64,000 nucleotides of DNA from an uncultured Pseudomonadota bacterium (GTDB taxonomy: Bacteria; Pseudomonadota; Gammaproteobacteria; Burkholderiales; JALYOK01). The stretch covers positions 62,001-126,000 of the forward strand of contig CADEHE010000003.1 in NCBI GenBank assembly GCA_902826775.1. The letters are read 5' to 3'. Each line of letters starts with the position of its first letter. The first letter of the stretch is position 1. This document shows, piece after piece, positions 1-10,252 of the stretch. The position numbers and the translations under genes are program-made. The notes beneath the pieces were generated by a model. That model saw only the letters and a program-made list of their open reading frames with translations, ran no database searches and had not been told where the DNA came from.

Positions 1-1
1 C

Positions 2-184
2 CCGGGCACTAAGATGATTTGCCTCGGCAACATCGCGCAGATCGACACGCCTTATCTAACCGAGGGCAGCTCGGGATTGACCTACGTGGTGGATCGCTTC
101 AAGGGCTGGGATCACAGCGCGCACGTGACATTGCAGCGCGGCGAACGCTCGCGCTTGGCCGACTACGCCGCCGAAGTCTTGTAG
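2..184 (+). CDS. PhoH family protein, C-terminal fragment
   Basis: The last 60 codons of a gene that begins left of the window, ending in TAG. The reading (GTKMICLGNIAQIDTPYL, then EGSSGLTYVVDRFKGW, then RGERSRLADYAAEVL) is the characteristic end of the PhoH/YlaK-type ATPases, which carry an N-terminal PIN domain and a C-terminal PhoH P-loop domain. Family knowledge suggests an RNA helicase/nuclease-like role in the cytoplasm. The nucleotide-binding loop and PIN domain lie outside the window and cannot be checked. The converging chemoreceptor gene ends 19 bases downstream. Confidence 0.8.
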   Translation, partial: PGTKMICLGNIAQIDTPYLTEGSSGLTYVVDRFKGWDHSAHVTLQRGERSRLADYAAEVL

Positions 185-203
185 TCCGGCGGCCTTGCGG
201 CGA

Positions 204-1424
204 TTAACGCGGCAGCGCGGCCAGCCTGGAGGTGGCGTCCTGCGGCGGCGCCGAATCGGCCGCATCGAGCTGGAAACGCTGCACCAACTCGACCAAGCGC
301 TGCGCTTCCAGCCCAAGCGTGTCCGATACATCGACGCCGCGCTCCACCGCCGCGGCGTTGAGCGTGGTGATGCCGCTCAAACGCTCGATGGTTGCGTCGA
401 TCTGATCGACCGCCCGCGACTGAAAGTCGCACGCCTCGGCGATGCGCGTGACGCGAGTGCGGGCGTTGCTCGCTGCCGCTACCACTTGACCGATACTGGC
501 GTCGGCTTGCTTCACCGAGGCGACGACCGCACCGATCTGGTTGCGCGACTGCGCAATCAGGTCGCGCACTTCTTTAGCCGCGGCTGCGCTGCGTTGAGCG
601 AGATTGCGCACCTCTTCCGCCACCACGGCGAAGCCGCGTCCATGCGCGCCGGCGCGCACAGCTTCCACTGCGGCGTTTAGCGCGAGAACGTTGGTCTGGA
701 AAGCAATCGAATCGATCAGCGCGATGATCTCGTCCATGCGCTGAGAGCTATGGCTGACCTCTCCTACTCCTGCTAACACTGCGGCGACCGCCGCACTGCT
801 CGAGTTGGCCACGGTGCTGGCTTCTTGCGTGAGGCGGCGAGCCTGTTGCGCGTCTTCGCGATTCTCATGCACCGACCGCGCGAACTCGCGCATGCTGGCG
901 CCGGTCTGTTGCAAGCTCGCCATTTGCTCTTCAGTGCGCTGCGACAAATCCAAGCTGCCCAACTGAATGTCGCGCGCAGCTTGGTGCACGGTGCGCGCCG
1001 TGCCCGCGACATCACGCACCATTGCCGCTAGATCATGCTTCATCTCACTCAGAGAGCCGATTACGAGGCCGATTTCATTGCGCTGATCGGTGCTGAAAGC
1101 TCCGCGCAGATCACCAGCGGCGATGCGCTGCGCCAGACCGAGCGTGCTGGTCACATTGCGCGCCATCGGCAGCAGTGAACCGAAAATCACAAAACTGCGT
1201 TCTAGCAGGATAAACAGCACCACCCCTGCCACGACCCGCCATGCGATTGCGGCGCGCTGATCGAGCTCAGCGATCAGCGCTGCATTGTTGCCGGCCGCAT
1301 TGGCCGTCATGCCGCGCACGAGATCGCTGCTTTGTGTTTGGTTCCACGCCAGAAATACGAGCGCACTGAACAGCACCAAGATACTGACCGCGGTGTTGAG
1401 CAAAACTTTGCGCTTCAAGGTCAT
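204..1424 (-). CDS. Methyl-accepting chemotaxis protein with minimal periplasmic domain
   Basis: A 406-residue chemoreceptor. TM1 is at about residues 8-27 and TM2 at about 60-80, so only some 30 residues face the periplasm, far fewer than the about 150 of a usual ligand-binding domain. After a HAMP-like stretch comes the long cytoplasmic coiled coil. Its signalling tip ([19 protein letters not shown], then [19 protein letters not shown]) binds CheA and CheW. The usual EAARAGE is changed to EAVRAGA. No C-terminal CheR-tethering pentapeptide is seen. It probably senses through the membrane, an internal signal or a partner protein. It follows the hydrolase gene on the same strand after 44 bases. 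No che genes are nearby. Confidence 0.9.
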   Translation of the reverse strand: MTLKRKVLLNTAVSILVLFSALVFLAWNQTQSSDLVRGMTANAAGNNAALIAELDQRAAIAWRVVAGVVLFILLERSFVIFGSLLPMARNVTSTLGLAQRIAAGDLRGAFSTDQRNEIGLVIGSLSEMKHDLAAMVRDVAGTARTVHQAARDIQLGSLDLSQRTEEQMASLQQTGASMREFARSVHENREDAQQARRLTQEASTVANSSSAAVAAVLAGVGEVSHSSQRMDEIIALIDSIAFQTNVLALNAAVEAVRAGAHGRGFAVVAEEVRNLAQRSAAAAKEVRDLIAQSRNQIGAVVASVKQADASIGQVVAAASNARTRVTRIAEACDFQSRAVDQIDATIERLSGITTLNAAAVERGVDVSDTLGLEAQRLVELVQRFQLDAADSAPPQDATSRLAALPR

Positions 1425-1468
1425 GGTTGACCTCCCCTTCGACCATCGCAGCTAAGGTGACGTGACCG

Positions 1469-2341
1469 CTACGCGCCAAAAAACGCGCGCAGCGCCTGAT
1501 AGGTTTCTTCCGGTTTCTCTTCAGGCAGAAAATGCCCGCAATCCAGGGCCTGTCCGCGCACATCCTCGGCGCGCTCGCGCCATACGCCGACCGGATCGTA
1601 GTTGCCACCGACGAAGCCGCGCGCGCCCCAGAGCACCAGCAGCGGTTGGAGCAACTTGGTACGCAAATCGGCACCATCGTGCTCAAGGTCGATCGAGGCG
1701 GCGGCACGATAGTCTTCGCACGTGGCGTGAATCATCGCCGGATCGCTGAATTTGCGCACATAGTCGGTCAACACGTCGGCCGGAAACACCGATGGATCGC
1801 TGCCCCAGCGCCCGAGCAGGCTCTTCAAGTAGAACTCCGGATCGGCGCCGATCATGCGCTCCGGAAAATCCTGCTTCTGGATCAAGAAGAACCAATGAAA
1901 ATAACTGCTCGCCAATTGCTTGTCGACGTGGGAAAAGACGTAGTGCGTCGGGACGATGTCGAGCACCGCCACGCGCGTCACTGCATCGGCGTAATCGAGC
2001 GCGAGCCGGTGCGCCACGCGCGCCCCACGGTCATGGCCGGCGAGCATGAAGCGTTGGTGCCCCAAGGCGCGCATCAGCTCGACTTGATCGCGTGCCATGG
2101 CGCGTTTCGAGTAGGTGGCATGGTCGGGGCTGCCGGCGGGCTTGCTGCTGGCACCATAACCGCGCAGATCAGGCAGCACCACGGTGAACTCTTGCGCCAA
2201 GCGCGGCGCGATTTTGTGCCACATCAGATGATTCTGTGGGTAGCCGTGAAGCAATAACAGCGCGGGCCCCTTACCGCCGACGCGCGCGAACAACTCGACT
2301 TCACCGGTTTGAATGCGCTGCTGGGTAAAGCCTTCAAACAT
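1469..2341 (-). CDS. Haloacetate (fluoroacetate) dehalogenase-type alpha/beta hydrolase
   Basis: A 290-residue cytoplasmic alpha/beta hydrolase. The full set of fluoroacetate-dehalogenase residues is visible: oxyanion motif HGYP at 32-35, nucleophile Asp104 in GHDRGARV with carboxylate-binding Arg105 and Arg108, second Asp128 in LDIVPTH, halide-binding His149-Trp150 in YFHWFF, and general base His270 in CGHFLPEE. These line up with Asp110, Arg111, Arg114, Asp134, His155 and Trp156 of the characterised Rhodopseudomonas enzyme with a constant offset of six. It would hydrolyse haloacetates to glycolate through an aspartyl ester. Annotated relatives are often just called alpha/beta hydrolase, and some act on epoxides or esters. 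No dehalogenation regulator or transporter is adjacent. Confidence 0.85.
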   Translation of the reverse strand: MFEGFTQQRIQTGEVELFARVGGKGPALLLLHGYPQNHLMWHKIAPRLAQEFTVVLPDLRGYGASSKPAGSPDHATYSKRAMARDQVELMRALGHQRFMLAGHDRGARVAHRLALDYADAVTRVAVLDIVPTHYVFSHVDKQLASSYFHWFFLIQKQDFPERMIGADPEFYLKSLLGRWGSDPSVFPADVLTDYVRKFSDPAMIHATCEDYRAAASIDLEHDGADLRTKLLQPLLVLWGARGFVGGNYDPVGVWRERAEDVRGQALDCGHFLPEEKPEETYQALRAFFGA

Positions 2342-2497
2342 GCTTTCCTCCTTGATTTTCTAGCGTTAGCCGCCTGCGCCTCGCAAGGCTTCGTGGTATA
2401 AAACCCCCACAAGACGAAGCTACTTTAACTCCCCAACCTCAATGACGCCCGAGCCGGTGCAACGCGCACAAACTTCCACGGGCTCGCGCTTTCGCGC

Positions 2498-3727
2498 ATG
2501 AACTTCGGCCTGGCGATCGTTCTCACCGCCCAGTTTTTTTCCGCGCTCGGCGATCATGCGCTATTGGTCGCCGCGATTGCGGCGCTGAAGCAACTCAACG
2601 CCCCGCAAGAGTATGTCCCTATCCTCAACCAATTCTTCATTCTTGCTTACATTGTACTAGCCCCTTTCGTCGGCCCGTTCGCCGACGCGCTGCCTAAGGG
2701 CCGTGTCATGTTTTTGTCAAATAACATCAAGATACTGGGATGCCTGGCGATGCTCTTCGGCGTGCACCCATTGATCGCTTACGGCCTGGTCGGGGTCGGC
2801 GCGGCGGCATACTCGCCCGCTAAATATGGCATCCTCAGCGAGATGCTGCCGCCGCACAAACTGGTGATGGCTAACGGTTGGATGGAGGCATTGACGGTGC
2901 TCGCCATCATCATGGGTGCGGTGCTCGGCGGTCTGCTCATCGACCCGCGCTATGCCGCGTGGCTCACTGGACACTATCCGATCTTCAACGGTTTGCCCGG
3001 CGGGTTGCAACCCGCTCAGTTCGCCATCTTGTGCTGCGGCGCCCTCTATCTGCTTGCAGCCTTCTGCGCCCTTTACGTCCCGCGGTTGGCAATCGACCAC
3101 AAGCTGCCGAGCAAGAATCTGCTGTTCATTCTCAAAGATTTCTGGCACGCCTTCACGCAACTTTGGCGCGACGCGCTAGGCCAAGTCGCCTTGGCTGTGA
3201 CCACACTATTTTGGGGAGCGAGCGCTACGCTGCGCTTGGTGGTGCTCGCGTGGGCCGAGGCGGTGCTCAATTATGGTCTCGACAAAGGCTCCCAATTGAT
3301 CGCCGTGGTCGCGCTGGGCATTACCTTCGGATCGGTGATTGCCGCCAAACTGATTAGGTTGGAAGACTCGGTGCGCGTGCTGCCGGTCGGCATCGCCATG
3401 GGCGTGGTGGTGCTGATCATGGCGTTTATCCGCGATTGGACCACGGTGGTTATCTTGCTCATGGTGGTCGGCACACTCGGCGGATTGTTCCTCGTGCCGA
3501 TGAACGCGTTACTGCAGCATCGCGGCCATCGCTTGATGGGTGCGGGTCATTCAATTGCGGTGCAGAACTTCAACGAGAACTTAAGCATTCTCGTCATGCT
3601 CGGCGGCTATGCGCTCATGATCAAAGCAGGCTTCTCGATCCACCTAATCATCGTTGTCTTCGGCTTGTTCATCAGCGTCAGCATGGCAGCGATATACCGT
3701 CGCCATCGCCGCGACGTGGTCGCCTGA
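2498..3727 (+). CDS. lplT: Lysophospholipid transporter LplT (MFS)
   Basis: A 409-residue polytopic inner-membrane protein of the major facilitator superfamily. The start (MNFGLAIVLTAQFFSALGDH) and internal motifs (AYSPAKYGILSEMLPP, and NGWMEALTVLAIIMGAVLGG) are typical of LplT, which flips lysophosphatidylethanolamine inward for reacylation. In enterobacteria it is paired or fused with the acyltransferase Aas. No acyltransferase lies next to it here, so the acylating partner must be encoded elsewhere. It is divergent from the dehalogenase-like gene with a 156-base gap. I see no clear promoter in that gap. Confidence 0.92.
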   Translation: MNFGLAIVLTAQFFSALGDHALLVAAIAALKQLNAPQEYVPILNQFFILAYIVLAPFVGPFADALPKGRVMFLSNNIKILGCLAMLFGVHPLIAYGLVGVGAAAYSPAKYGILSEMLPPHKLVMANGWMEALTVLAIIMGAVLGGLLIDPRYAAWLTGHYPIFNGLPGGLQPAQFAILCCGALYLLAAFCALYVPRLAIDHKLPSKNLLFILKDFWHAFTQLWRDALGQVALAVTTLFWGASATLRLVVLAWAEAVLNYGLDKGSQLIAVVALGITFGSVIAAKLIRLEDSVRVLPVGIAMGVVVLIMAFIRDWTTVVILLMVVGTLGGLFLVPMNALLQHRGHRLMGAGHSIAVQNFNENLSILVMLGGYALMIKAGFSIHLIIVVFGLFISVSMAAIYRRHRRDVVA

Positions 3728-3807
3728 GCATATATACTCCCACAAGGGTATCTCTAAGACTGTTTCTACTAGGTAGCCTCAGCCGTATCAGGCTAGCAGT
3801 ATAAGCG

Positions 3808-4304
3808 CTACAGCAGAGTCGGACGATCCGGCAGTTCGTTGACGTTGCTGCCGTCTGCAGGGTAGTGCTGGCGCAACAGATCATTGATCATGCGCACGCC
3901 GGTGACCGAACCCGCTTCAAATTTGCCGGCGCGATAGTCCGCCTCCATGGCCCGGCACACCGCCTCCCATTCCTGCTGCGTCACTTTCGCTGCCACACCG
4001 CGATCGGCGACGATCTCGACATCACGATCGGCCAGCAGCAAGTAGATCAGCACACCGTTGTTATGGTCGGTGTCCCAGACGCGCAGGTGCGAGAACGCAT
4101 CGAGAGCGCGCTCGCGCGGCCTGACGCCGCGGATGAGCTCAGGCAGATCCAGCGCGGTTTCAATGGCAAAGCGAATCTCGCCGTAGTGCTGGCGTTCGCT
4201 TTCGCGCACTGCTGCCTCGATCGCATCCAACGCGGTTGGCGGAAACAGGCGGTGCAGTTTCCATCGTGAAGTAAATAAGTGCCGCACTGCTCGAGCCAAT
4301 CCCA

Positions 4305-4305
<1 letters not shown>
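3808..4305 (-). CDS. TPM domain-containing protein (second of pair)
   Basis: A 165-residue protein with a single TPM domain (TLP18.3/Psb32/MOLO-1 family). It has no signal peptide or glycine-rich tail. Residues such as RVWDTDHNNGVLIYLLLADRD and VEIVADRGVAAKV match the TPM core beta strands. I chose the ATG at 4305 because it overlaps the TAA stop of the upstream TPM gene (TAATG), which indicates translational coupling. The frame stays open further upstream, but that stretch is the antisense-like arginine/tryptophan reading of the upstream glycine codons. In other betaproteobacteria this is the third gene of the lemA-TPM-TPM operon. Its exact function is unknown; some TPM proteins have weak phosphatase activity or help assemble membrane complexes. 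Confidence 0.85.
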
Positions 4306-5225
<920 letters not shown>

Positions 5226-5259
5226 GAAGTGGCGGAGAAGCTAACGGGACGGCTCGCGA

Positions 5260-5880
5260 CTATTGCTCTTGCGGCGCCGGCGGTGAACCGAAATCGACTT
5301 TCGGTGGCGCGGAAATCGCTTTCTCATTCTCCACGGTAAAGGTCGGCTTGGTCTTGTAGCCGAACATCATCGCCGTCAAATTGCTCGGAAATTGGCGCAC
5401 TGTCAGGTTGTAGTCCTTGACCGCTTCGATGTAGCGGTTGCGTGCCACCGTGATGCGATTCTCGGTGCCCTCCAATTGCGCTTGCAGGTCGCGAAACAGG
5501 GCATCGGATTTCAGGTTGGGATAATTCTCTGCCACCACCATCAAGCGCGACAGCGCGCTGGAGAGTTCACCTTGCGCACCCTGGAACTTTGCAAATGCTT
5601 CCGGATCGTTGATCAACTCCGGCGTCGCTTGGATGGTGCCGACCTTAGCACGCGCTTCGGTTACCTGCGTCAGAACATCCTTTTCCTGCTGCGCGTAGCC
5701 CTTTACTGTATTGACCAAGTTCTCGATCAAGTCCGCCCGACGCTGGTATTGATTGACGACTTCGGCCCAAGACGATTTAATCGTCTCGTCGGTGGACTGC
5801 AACGTGTTGTAACCGCATCCAGTCAACAGCATAAGCAGCGGCGCGATCGCGCCAGATACTAGCCAATTGCGCAAATTCAT
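5260..5880 (-). CDS. lemA: LemA family lipoprotein
   Basis: A 206-residue LemA-family protein. The N-terminus has a signal peptide ending in the lipobox LLTGC (Cys22), so it is probably lipid-anchored. The helical LemA core is clear: SSWAEVVNQYQRRADLIENL, VNTVKGYAQQEKDVLTQVTEAR, and the NLKSDALFRDLQAQLEGTENR heptads, with the family signature YNLTVRQFPSNLTAMMFGY at about residues 160-178. Its function is not settled. It is first of the lemA-TPM-TPM operon, and this conserved gene order suggests the three act together in the envelope. Confidence 0.93.
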   Translation of the reverse strand: MNLRNWLVSGAIAPLLMLLTGCGYNTLQSTDETIKSSWAEVVNQYQRRADLIENLVNTVKGYAQQEKDVLTQVTEARAKVGTIQATPELINDPEAFAKFQGAQGELSSALSRLMVVAENYPNLKSDALFRDLQAQLEGTENRITVARNRYIEAVKDYNLTVRQFPSNLTAMMFGYKTKPTFTVENEKAISAPPKVDFGSPPAPQEQ

Positions 5881-6048
5881 CGTTTTCTCCTCAGTGAACG
5901 GTATACGCTAACGCCGCATCATATATGGGCAAAGACTGACTCCACAATGGCAGTCTCTCGGGGCGAACCGAGTGCAGCGCCGTTGCACAAACGGCTTTGC
6001 TACTATGAACATGCGTGCATCGCTCCATAAAACTTGCCCTTTCTAACT

Positions 6049-6852
6049 ATGAACACAGATCGCTACGCCGCCTATAAAACCCTCGCCATCACCCGTCACC
6101 CGGACGGCGTGCTGGAAATCGTGATGGGCAGCCCAGGCAAACTCGCCACCGCCGACGACACCGGTCACCGCGAGTTGGCGCAGATCTGGCGCGATTTCGA
6201 CGCCGACGCCGACGCGCGCGTGGCCGTCATTCGCGGCGAAGGCAAAGGCTTCTCCGCCGGCGGCGATCTCGCACTCGTCGAACAAATGGCGAACGACTTC
6301 GCCGTGCGCGCTCGGGTGTGGCGCGAAGCGAAAGATCTCGTTTACAACATCATCAACTGCGACAAACCCATCGTCTCGGCCATGCACGGACCCGCCGTCG
6401 GCGCCGGTCTAGTCGCCGGGCTGCTCGCCGACATATCGATTGCCGCCAAGAACGCGCGCATTATCGACGGCCACACCCGGCTCGGCGTGGCCGCGGGCGA
6501 TCACGCCGCCATCGTCTGGCCGCTGTTGTGCGGCATGGCAAAAGCGAAGTATTACTTGCTGTTGTGCGAGCCGGTCAGCGGGGAAGAAGCCGAGCGCATC
6601 GGCTTAGTGTCGCTCGCCGTCGACGAAAGCGAACTCGTCGGCAAGTCCTTCGAACTCGCGCGGCGTTTGGCGAGCGGCTCGCAAAACGCGATCAAGTGGA
6701 CCAAGTACGCGCTCAACAATTGGCTGCGCATGGCGGGGCCGACGTTCGATGCTTCGCTGGCGTTGGAGTTTATGGGGTTTGCCGGGCCGGATGTGCGTGA
6801 GGGGATTGCTTCGTTGCGCGAGAAACGTCCGCCTCGTTTCGACCGTGGCTGA
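6049..6852 (+). CDS. Enoyl-CoA hydratase/isomerase family protein
   Basis: A 267-residue crotonase-fold protein. Both oxyanion-hole segments are present: [12 protein letters not shown] (about 66-77) and [21 protein letters not shown] (about 109-129). At the usual catalytic glutamate region the sequence reads [14 protein letters not shown], without the PGxGG pattern of classic hydratases, so the reaction may differ (hydratase, isomerase or hydrolase of a CoA ester). The ATG at 6049 is preferred over an upstream TTG because homologues start near MNTDRY. The SDR gene follows after 56 bases on the same strand and may be co-transcribed. Confidence 0.88.
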   Translation: MNTDRYAAYKTLAITRHPDGVLEIVMGSPGKLATADDTGHRELAQIWRDFDADADARVAVIRGEGKGFSAGGDLALVEQMANDFAVRARVWREAKDLVYNIINCDKPIVSAMHGPAVGAGLVAGLLADISIAAKNARIIDGHTRLGVAAGDHAAIVWPLLCGMAKAKYYLLLCEPVSGEEAERIGLVSLAVDESELVGKSFELARRLASGSQNAIKWTKYALNNWLRMAGPTFDASLALEFMGFAGPDVREGIASLREKRPPRFDRG

Positions 6853-6908
6853 GCAGAAAACTAATCAGCGGCGCACTACCGCGCTGCGCACACAGTAAAG
6901 GACTAGCA

Positions 6909-7631
6909 ATGACTGCAACCACTCTGGCGGGAAAAGTCGCAGTGATCACCGGCGCCACCAGCGGAATTGGCTTAGCGGTAGCACGCGAGCTGCATTCGCA
7001 CGGCATGCGCTTGGTATTGAATGCTCGCTCGCAGGATCGGCTCACGCAAGTGCAAAAGGAGTTATCTGCCGCAACCGCCGCAGGCGATGTCGGCGACCCA
7101 GCGTTGCCTAAGCGGCTACTGGAAACCGCACTGGAGACGTACGGGCGCTGCGATGTGGTGCTCAACAATGCCGGTTTGATGGAATCCGGGCCGATCGCCA
7201 GCATCGACATCGATAAAGTGTGCGCGATGGCGCGCGTTAATGTCGAGGGCGCTTACCGGGTAGCTTACACGTTCATTAAGCATTTTCACGCGCAAGGCAG
7301 CGGCCATCTCGTCAACATCTCCAGCGTGCTCGGTACCAAAGTTCGCCCAACGGCAGGGGCATATGCAGGAACGAAGTACGCGCTTGAAGCGCTCTCTGAA
7401 GCACTGCGGCTGGAACTGGCCGGCACGCCGATCGCCGTAACATGTATCGAACCGGGCTTGGTGTTGACAGAGCTGCACCGCGATTTCCCGGTGCACCCGA
7501 TGCATAGCATGAACGTGCAACACCCATTGCAGCCAGAGGACATCGCACGCTGCGTCACATTTGCGTTGACACAGCCGGTGCACGTGAGGATTCCCCGGCT
7601 GATGGTGCTGCCCGGGGAGCATCAGATTTAG
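6909..7631 (+). CDS. Short-chain dehydrogenase/reductase
   Basis: A 240-residue classical SDR. The cofactor loop TGATSGIG is at 15-22, NNAG at about 86-89, the catalytic Ser in NISSVLG, and the Tyr/Lys pair in YAGTK. The arginine near NARSQDR suggests NADP(H) preference, an inference from position only. The substrate cannot be read from sequence. Close relatives are annotated as serine/threonine 3-dehydrogenase-like (YdfG-type) or general alcohol dehydrogenases. It lies directly after the enoyl-CoA hydratase gene. Confidence 0.9.
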   Translation: MTATTLAGKVAVITGATSGIGLAVARELHSHGMRLVLNARSQDRLTQVQKELSAATAAGDVGDPALPKRLLETALETYGRCDVVLNNAGLMESGPIASIDIDKVCAMARVNVEGAYRVAYTFIKHFHAQGSGHLVNISSVLGTKVRPTAGAYAGTKYALEALSEALRLELAGTPIAVTCIEPGLVLTELHRDFPVHPMHSMNVQHPLQPEDIARCVTFALTQPVHVRIPRLMVLPGEHQI

Positions 7632-7790
7632 GTGGCACGGGGGAACCCTTGGCGAAGCCTGGGCGCCCGCGGATAGCGATGCTGCCCGGCGGCCCCGTCG
7701 CGCGCGCCCATCGCATACCTCGCGCTCATTCTGGCTACGCATTCGACGAAATGGGGCGCACTCCGGCGCACCGTTCCTTGCAGCCATTGC

Positions 7791-7862
7791 GTAGGGCGCA
7801 ATCCCATTGCGCCGCACGGGCAAGCGGTACGGCGGATGACGGCTGCGCCTAATCCGCCCTAC
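7791..7862. repeat. REP-like element with GTAGGGCG/CGCCCTAC ends (copy 1)
   Basis: A 72-base intergenic element. It opens with GTAGGGCGCAATCCCATTGC and closes with CCGCCCTAC, so the two ends are inverted and can fold together, and the interior has its own short stem (GGCGCAAT/ATTGCGCC). A second copy with the same first 20 bases, except one, ends the envZ gene. It lies between the SDR and the converging YciI-like gene. Confidence 0.6.
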
Positions 7863-7866
7863 TAGA

Positions 7867-8163
7867 TCACATGAGCTTTTCTTTGTTGAAGAACACCTTG
7901 CGCCAGCGCGTCACGGTGACGCTTTGAAACAAACCGGCTTTGGTATAAGGATCTTCGTTGGCAAATCGTTCGGCTACCGCGCGATCGTCGGTATCCAGGA
8001 TGATAATGCCGCCGTGACCGCCGGTGCCGTCGTCGCTGATGAGCGCCCCACCTGCAAGCAGCATGTGTTGATGCTTGACCAAGTAATCCAAGTGCGCGGG
8101 ACGCGTTGCTGCGCGCAGACCGGCAGAGCCGGGTTTATCGACCAGTTGTATTGCATACGGCAT
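7867..8163 (-). CDS. YciI family protein
   Basis: A 98-residue small cytoplasmic protein of the YciI/YCII ferredoxin-like fold. It has the family pattern MPYAIQLVDKPGSAGLR, then RPAHLDYLV (conserved His), and DDRAVAERFANEDPYTKAGLF with the conserved Asp-Pro-Tyr. YciI proteins are dimeric with a possible His-Asp active site; no reaction is established for most members. It lies 31 bases downstream of the uracil-DNA glycosylase gene on the same strand and may be the last gene of that operon. Confidence 0.88.
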   Translation of the reverse strand: MPYAIQLVDKPGSAGLRAATRPAHLDYLVKHQHMLLAGGALISDDGTGGHGGIIILDTDDRAVAERFANEDPYTKAGLFQSVTVTRWRKVFFNKEKLM

Positions 8164-8194
8164 ATTGTTCTCTCCTCGTTAGCGCGGCTCGCCG

Positions 8195-8986
8195 CTAGTT
8201 TTTCGCTTGCAGCGCGGTCATGGTGCGGCGCGCAAACAATAAATCCTCCCACGCCTTCGCTTTGTCGGGCAGACTGCGCAGCAGATAGGCCGGGTGATAC
8301 ATGACAATCAGCGGGATGCCCTGGTACTCGTGCACTTTGTTGCGCAGGCTTGCCACCGGGACGTCGCGCGCGAGCAGATTGACCGCAGCGACTTTGCCGA
8401 GCGCAACGATGAGCTTGGGTTGGATCAGTTGAATCTGGCGCGTGAGGTAAGGCTCGCAGGCGCGCGCTTCGTCGGGCTCGGGATTGCGATTGCCGGGCGG
8501 GCGGCATTTGACGACGTTGGCGATGTAGACATCCTCGCCGCGCTTGAGGTCGATCGTTTTGAGCATGTTGTCGAGCAGCTTGCCGGCTTGGCCGACGAAG
8601 GGCTCACCCTGCGCATCCTCGTCCGCGCCGGGGGCTTCCCCGACGAATAGCCAATTGGCTTTTTCGTCGCCGACGCCGAACACGCTTTGCTTGCGCTTTT
8701 GGTGCAGCACGCAGCGCGCGCAGTCTTTGACGCAAGCTTTGAGCTGAGGCCAGCCCATCTGCACAACTTCGCTGCGGAAATCGGCGCTTTCCGGTACAGC
8801 GGCGGCACGGGAATGTATTGCTTCGCCGGAAGGCGCGGGCGAGGCAACGCCGGCGGCCGCGCTTTCCTGTTGCTGCGCCGCAGCTTCGGTGGCTGCGTCG
8901 CCGCCGCGCCAACGCCATACCGGCAGCAAATCGAGTTCCGCGAGCGCGGCCTCGCTGAGCACAAAAGACCCGTGCTTGGATTTCAC
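8195..8986 (-). CDS. Family 4 uracil-DNA glycosylase (iron-sulfur)
   Basis: A 263-residue DNA repair enzyme. The first 90 residues are a variable, Ala/Pro-rich extension. The catalytic part has the family 4 signs: CARC and the later KCRPPGNRNP and ACEPYL cysteines that hold a [4Fe-4S] cluster, the uracil-pocket motif GEAPGADEDAQGEPFVGQAG (about 136-155), and the C-terminal HPAYLLR motif. It removes uracil from deaminated DNA. The GTG start at 8986 overlaps the rimI stop by four bases (GTGA), so tsaB, rimI and this gene are translationally coupled, an order common in betaproteobacteria. Confidence 0.93.
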   Translation of the reverse strand: MKSKHGSFVLSEAALAELDLLPVWRWRGGDAATEAAAQQQESAAAGVASPAPSGEAIHSRAAAVPESADFRSEVVQMGWPQLKACVKDCARCVLHQKRKQSVFGVGDEKANWLFVGEAPGADEDAQGEPFVGQAGKLLDNMLKTIDLKRGEDVYIANVVKCRPPGNRNPEPDEARACEPYLTRQIQLIQPKLIVALGKVAAVNLLARDVPVASLRNKVHEYQGIPLIVMYHPAYLLRSLPDKAKAWEDLLFARRTMTALQAKN

Positions 8987-9471
8987 CGTGCGCCCGCGAG
9001 CGGGTCAATCAGCACCAAGCTCAGCACCCAGGCGTCTTCGTGCGCCCCGCCGCGCACGGGGTAGTAGTTGCGGCGCAGTCCGATCTGGTCGAAACCGAAA
9101 GTCGAGTAAAGCTGAAGAGCGCCGACGTTGCTCGGCCGCACTTCCAGCAGCATGAGTTCGGATTTGTGCGGCTTGGCCTCGTTGATCAAGTGCTGCAGCA
9201 GGATTCGTCCATAGCCGCGCCGCTGCCAATCCGGCGCCACGGTTAAGTTCAGCAGATGCGCTTCGCTGGCGGCGAATAGCACGACGGCATGGCCGATGAT
9301 TTGCGAGCCGACCAGCATCAGCCAACAGTCGTAACCGGCGTCGAGCGCGTCTTTGAAATTGCCGCGGGTCCAAGGAAAATCGTAGGCGCTCGCTTCTTGT
9401 ATGGCGATGCAGTCCAAATCCATCGCGCGCATGCGGCGAAAATGCGGCAGCGTGTGCGGCAGTGCACTCAT
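8983..9471 (-). CDS. rimI: Ribosomal protein bS18 alanine N-acetyltransferase RimI
   Basis: A 162-residue GNAT acetyltransferase. The acetyl-CoA loop is WQRRGYGRILLQHL at about 84-97, preceded by LLNLTVAPD and followed by MLLEVRPSNVGALQLYSTFGF, the RimI pattern with the conserved Asn and Tyr. It acetylates the N-terminal alanine of ribosomal protein S18. Its ATG overlaps the tsaB stop (ATGA) and its own stop overlaps the glycosylase start. Confidence 0.93.
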   Translation of the reverse strand: MSALPHTLPHFRRMRAMDLDCIAIQEASAYDFPWTRGNFKDALDAGYDCWLMLVGSQIIGHAVVLFAASEAHLLNLTVAPDWQRRGYGRILLQHLINEAKPHKSELMLLEVRPSNVGALQLYSTFGFDQIGLRRNYYPVRGGAHEDAWVLSLVLIDPLAGAR

Positions 9472-10196
9472 ATAGGCGTGGTGCGGCGTCCATTTTGCGC
9501 GATCTGGCCACCGCTGCGCAGCGCTGCTTGTTCGACGCTGGTAAGCGCGACTTTGTCGCGCAAGTAGATTGGTAACGCGAGTTGGGCAGGCACAGCCTCG
9601 CCGCGCAGGTACGCCGGAACTGCCAGGCGGGCGACTTGCGCCGCGCTGGGCTCGGCGGTGGCATCAACGCCTGTCAAGGCACCGGCATAGCGCTCGCGCA
9701 ATACAGCATCGTAAGCTTTGAAGCCCGAGCCGACACCAACCCAGCCTTCGCCCGCCACCAGCGGCGCGGCGGACGCGGAACAGACGCACGGCGCCGAGAC
9801 GCACTGCCACTGACCCTCGACGCGCTCGTAAGCGGCGTGATAGATCTCATCCATGCGGGCATCGAGCGCTGCGATAACCTTGTCCTGAGCGCTGCTTGCG
9901 GCGAGCGCAAGCAGACTAGAAACAGGCACTACCGGCAGATTAGATGCGAACGCCAATCCTTGAGCCACTCCACAAGCTATCCTTACACCAGTAAAGGCTC
10001 CAGGTCCGGCACCGAAAGCAATTGCGTCAAGCTCCCTCACGCCGCAGCCTGCCGCGTCCAGCAGTTCGCGAACTAGGGGTAGCAACAGATCCACATCTTG
10101 CGGCGCGCCTGCGGCAATGCGCTCACTGACTTGCTGGTCCATCAGCAGCGCTGCGGAGCGGCGCTGGGTACTACTATCTAGGGCAAGCAACCTCAA
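9468..10196 (-). CDS. tsaB: tRNA threonylcarbamoyladenosine biosynthesis protein TsaB
   Basis: A 242-residue ASKHA-fold protein. It scaffolds TsaD and TsaE in the t6A modification complex for ANN-decoding tRNAs. It shows the N-terminal LLALDSSTQRRSAAL strand pair and the diagnostic FGAGPGAFTGVRIACGVAQG motif at about 62-81. The start codon is TTG at 10196: the family begins MRxLALDTST, which matches this TTG exactly, and no ATG fits. It is first of the tsaB-rimI-udg operon. Confidence 0.93.
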   Translation of the reverse strand: MRLLALDSSTQRRSAALLMDQQVSERIAAGAPQDVDLLLPLVRELLDAAGCGVRELDAIAFGAGPGAFTGVRIACGVAQGLAFASNLPVVPVSSLLALAASSAQDKVIAALDARMDEIYHAAYERVEGQWQCVSAPCVCSASAAPLVAGEGWVGVGSGFKAYDAVLRERYAGALTGVDATAEPSAAQVARLAVPAYLRGEAVPAQLALPIYLRDKVALTSVEQAALRSGGQIAQNGRRTTPI

Positions 10197-10252
10197 GATT
10201 AGAGACCTAGTTTATTTTCTTAAACAGAAAGATAGAGGCAATATTTCAAGCA

